This document shows positions 60,962-64,000 of a stretch of 64,000 nucleotides of DNA, piece after piece. How positions within the stretch are numbered: position 1 is the stretch's first letter; every line of letters begins with the position of its first letter. This stretch comes from Citrus sinensis (Eukaryota; Streptophyta; Magnoliopsida; Sapindales; Rutaceae): positions 43,171,501 through 43,235,500 of the forward strand of contig NC_068558.1 in assembly GCF_022201045.2 (NCBI RefSeq), read 5' to 3'. The translations under genes were made by a program, and so were the position numbers. The notes below the pieces were generated by a model that worked only from the letters and a program-made list of their open reading frames with translations, was not told the origin of the DNA and did not search any database.

Positions 60962-63003
60962 TTACCTTCTGTTCTTGCATTTCTCCATGGCCCTTGGAGC
61001 TGAAATCCCAGTAGAAACAGTATAATTTAATAGTGTTATTTTATCAAAGTACATTAAACTTTGTGCTTCGTTGATCGCAAAATTAACAAATCAATAATTT
61101 TTTTTTTTCATCTCTAATTGAAGAGGTTAGGTTTACCTCTTCCAATAAAAACTTTTGTTAAAAGATACTTACCAAGTCCAATAGCCTCAGTGCCTTTCAC
61201 TATACGCAACCGCTTGCATGATTCAACAAACATCCTGATTAAAAAATAAAAATAAAAAGTCGATCAATAAACTAAACTGTGATGAAAAACTTGTAAGATT
61301 AACTATGAGGTTTATGGTTTAATTTTCGGTTTCAGTGAGTAAATGGAGGCGATAGTTAAGGAATTGAAAGAAATAAAAGTAGTTACCCCCAAGGGACATC
61401 GCCAACAAGCATCCAGTCACCATCTTTGTCTTCATATGTAGGAACATAGTCAGAACCATTCAAAAGATCCATGAGCTTGCTCTCGTTCATGAAGTCCTTC
61501 ATTCCTTGGGATCCACAATTGCCTTCAATGAGGAGTAATTACACGTAAGTCAAATCAATAAGTGTTATATAACGTTAAAAAATATATAATTAATACGAGA
61601 AATCAACTAAATAACAATAACAACAGGAACAATAATAATAATAAGAAGAAGAAGAAGAAGAAGAAGGGGTTTTATTATTAATGTGTAGATGTACCAATGG
61701 TGAAGGAGCTGAACATTTTGCCCAAGGCATGGTAGAGGTCTTGGTAAGTATTGTACATCCTTAAGTCAACTTTTCGGAGGTAAGGTGCTCCGTCCATGCT
61801 AACCTTCACAAATGCAGCGTTATTGCCGCCGGCCATGTCGCTCTCCTCGCCGCTGCTCTTTTGAACGACGCCTAGCATGTTCTTTCGGAACGATCGGACT
61901 GGTGGCCAACCTACAACTTGTGTCCTGAAAATTGAAATTCCACTCTATACAATATTAATCACCTTTATTAATTTGTTAAACATTCAACTGTGAATTAGAG
62001 GACATTTTTTTGTTAGAAGGGAATTAGAGAAATTTATTTTATATTATAAGAGTAAAGAAGTTAAGAAAGCAAGGTGTACGAGACTCAAATTATGAAGTTT
62101 AAACGGGGAATTAATTGAGAATTCATGCGTCTAAACATGTGGCCTGATTTTTGCTTCGCCATGAAATTTTTGTCAGCACCGTGTATGCCACAAGATTTTG
62201 CTTGCTATAGCTTGTGCAGTGGACGATAAAATTTTCACAATTTTGAAGCAAAATAAGATTGTAAGTTTTTAGCTAATTTTGAAATTATTGATGGGAGGAA
62301 AAAAATTTAAAAGAAAAAGAAAAAGAAAGAAAAAAGAGAAAGATAGAGAGAGAATTGTATCAATCATCTCTTAGCTAGCTCAATAAATCATGATGAGCTT
62401 AGCCCTAATTACAAAAATACAAATGACATGTAGAAGTAGAAGATTAATACAGAGGCTTGTGTTTCTGCAACTCTTTTTGGGCTTTGATATCAATTTTTCA
62501 TTTTATAATATGTAATTATCTTCAAGATCTATTTGTGAGCTCAAGCTAGACAAAATATGAAGCGATGATAATATAAAAATTCCTCTCTTCTGACATACAA
62601 TTACACACACAGGCTAACTCTAAGCTTGCTTAACCTAACCCTAACCCATGATGCCATGATTAATCATGCAGTACCATAAATAGAGCATAAGAAACTGGAT
62701 TCACAAGGGAGCGGGCCGACAGAAACAAATGAAAAAATAAAAAAGAAAGAGGAAGAAAGAAATGACTTACTTAGCTGGAGGCTTGGCTGGTGGATCAGTG
62801 GCACGAGGAAGAGGATTCTTCTCCTTCTGGAAGCTCTTCACCTTCTCAGAAGTGTCCTTAGACGAAAGATTAAGCTTCAAATCCACAGTTTCAGAGAAGC
62901 CTCTTTTCCTTGCTCCTTCTCCTTCACTCAGTACTCTATTTCCTGGTAACCCTAGCCTCAGTTCAGTCTCTTCAAACCCCATATTTAGCCCCAGTGCTTC
63001 CAT
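60962..63003 (-). CDS. IAA16-like: Aux/IAA auxin-response repressor, IAA7/14/16/17 type
   Basis: A nuclear repressor that binds ARF factors and is degraded through TIR1/AFB when auxin is present. Five exons: 63003-62771, 61924-61695, 61522-61387, 61234-61173 and 60999-60962; 699 nt, 232 residues, in phase. Domain I has the EAR motif LRLGL at residues 15-19, which recruits TOPLESS; the degron core [11 protein letters not shown] begins near residue 83; the PB1 part has [19 protein letters not shown] and, near residue 178, [22 protein letters not shown] ([14 protein letters not shown]) and the C-terminal MEKCKNR signals fit nuclear import. The last residue is Arg where the family usually ends KNRS, because the stop TAA is the second part of a GGTAAGT string. 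Which paralogue needs a tree. Confidence 0.95.
61636..61667. repeat. AAT/AAG microsatellite in Aux/IAA intron 2
   Basis: Several AAT units followed by a run of AAG units, within the second intron of the Aux/IAA gene. Confidence 0.8.
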
Positions 63004-63141
63004 GGTACTTTCACCTCTCTGAAACAGACGCCCACTTTTGCTTTCGCCAATTTTTGTGCTATATCCGAGCTTTTTTCTTTTTTCTTTTTTGCTTGTTTGC
63101 TCTTTTGGATTGGTGTGATTGAAAATGAAAGTGAAGTACAG

Positions 63142-63150
63142 TTAATATAG
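63142..63150 (-). promoter_or_regulatory. TATA-like box of the Aux/IAA gene
   Basis: CTATATTAA on the minus strand, about 140 bases before the ATG, a usual TATA distance. I looked for the auxin-response element TGTCTC within about 400 bases upstream and did not see a clear copy. Confidence 0.4.
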
Positions 63151-64000
63151 ATGCTAATACAAAAGCATTTTTTGTTTTGGGAGATAGACAGAATTGTTAG
63201 TAGTAGTAGCAGTAGTAGTAGTATTAGAGATAACGGGCGGGACGTTGCGGAAAGCGTCGTGTGTTTGCCTCCGAGCGGGTTATTTAATATACGGATAGAT
63301 GCATTGTCTTTTTCCAGTTTAATTTCTCGTATTTTGACACGTGGACACGTGTGTGGGCTCGATTATCCTAACCCTGCCATGATAGATGACGATTTGGTCA
63401 TGTCAGCAAGCATCCTATGATTGCTCGCTGCTTCTGCTTGTGAAGAGAGAGATTCACTGTGTGTGTGTATGCGTGCGCGTGGAAGCTCTGCCATTTTAAC
63501 TATACTAGGGCTTCGCTCATTGGTGGCCCACTGTTAATTCTTGTCAGTTTTTATCCTGTTTTATGTATTTAAATCTGTGATCAGAAAATAATCACTTTTC
63601 ATTCATTTCACCTTTCAATCATTTAGAAGAAAAATTAATAATTGAGAAAATCTGTGAGCTTTGGATTGACTTCAGGATAAGCTGACACAGCCATTAGAGT
63701 TTTGTGGTCAGGTCTTACCAGAAAGAAACTGAAATTTTCTGCAGTTGGGGTAAAAGTATTAGCCTGGAGAATATAAAATAGATTTATAATCTTTCTGACC
63801 CTACGTATATATGATAATATAGTAAGTGAAATCTCTAGCAAGTCGATCCATAACTGATAATGTACCGGCACTGGCAAGTTTCGAAACTCGAGAAGAGAGA
63901 GGTGGGGAAAAAATCTAACCAAGTTGACGGACGTAGAGACTTAGAGAATTGAGATGATAAATAAAGACTTTCCAGTAAGCACCAGTGCTGTGCCACTTGA
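63151..64000. other. Aux/IAA promoter and right edge
   Basis: It contains an AGT/AGC microsatellite near 63197-63222 and a GT run near 63458. A minus-strand open frame at 63635-63922 has an acceptor-like CTCCAG inside, so a terminal exon of a gene beyond the edge is possible, but I recognise no protein. Confidence 0.4.

Noticed and set aside
62628-62647. Telomere-like CCTAACCCTAACCC in Aux/IAA intron 1
   Set aside because: Only about three units, and of the vertebrate-type repeat, not the plant TTTAGGG type; chance is the simplest explanation.
63635-63922. Minus-strand terminal exon of a gene beyond the right edge
   Set aside because: An acceptor-like site exists, but there is no recognisable domain or second supporting feature.

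Overview
The window is plant nuclear DNA. It is AT-rich, its genes have many GT-AG introns, and it carries a photosystem II subunit, an Aux/IAA repressor and a pectin-synthesis glycosyltransferase. The exon structures and protein sequences fit a eudicot. My impression is a woody species such as Citrus, but that is inference and was not tested.

Layout. 0.9-11.6 kb: a tandem duplication of an MRS2/CorA-type Mg2+ transporter gene on the minus strand, with an intact 11-exon copy at 8622-11597 and a decayed copy at 1485-4550; small transposons lie between them. 12.6-13.3 kb: a long-armed foldback element. 15.2-19.9 kb (+): a GAUT1/2-clade galacturonosyltransferase gene with a SINE in its last intron. 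20.96-21.54 kb (+): psbW. 22.2-23.3 kb: a non-autonomous hAT-like element. 24.7-27.35 kb (+): RNA polymerase III subunit RPC8 (RPC25). 29.1-30.0 kb (+): remnant of a glutathione reductase gene. 31.2-33.6 kb (-): UTP18, a small-subunit processome WD40 protein, with an intron in its 5' UTR. 35.9-38.4 kb (-): a plastid DAD1-like phospholipase A1. 38.4-47.8 kb: a 9.4-kb stretch with no gene I can support, holding a 1.5-kb TIR element and a solo LTR. 47.85-52.1 kb (+): an 11-exon F-box/LRR gene resembling FBL17. 53.5-57.3 kb (+): a 12-exon P-loop kinase of the uridine kinase/phosphoribulokinase-like family. 58.0-60.1 kb: two hAT-like elements, one inserted at the end of the other. 61.0-63.0 kb (-): an Aux/IAA gene of the IAA7/14/16/17 type.

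The genes are unrelated housekeeping and developmental loci, as is normal for a plant chromosome arm; there is no operon or gene cluster. All nine intact coding models were assembled by hand from splice sites. The exon lengths of each sum to a whole number of codons, and each protein length fits its family.

I found no convincing new multi-gene system. The unusual content is in the repeats: several elements still have recognisable target-site duplications (8, 9, 10, 5 and about 10 bp), so they can be assigned to hAT, Mutator, LTR and SINE classes from sequence alone. The two gene remnants (MRS2 copy, glutathione reductase) keep intron-exon structure, so they arose by DNA duplication rather than retroposition.
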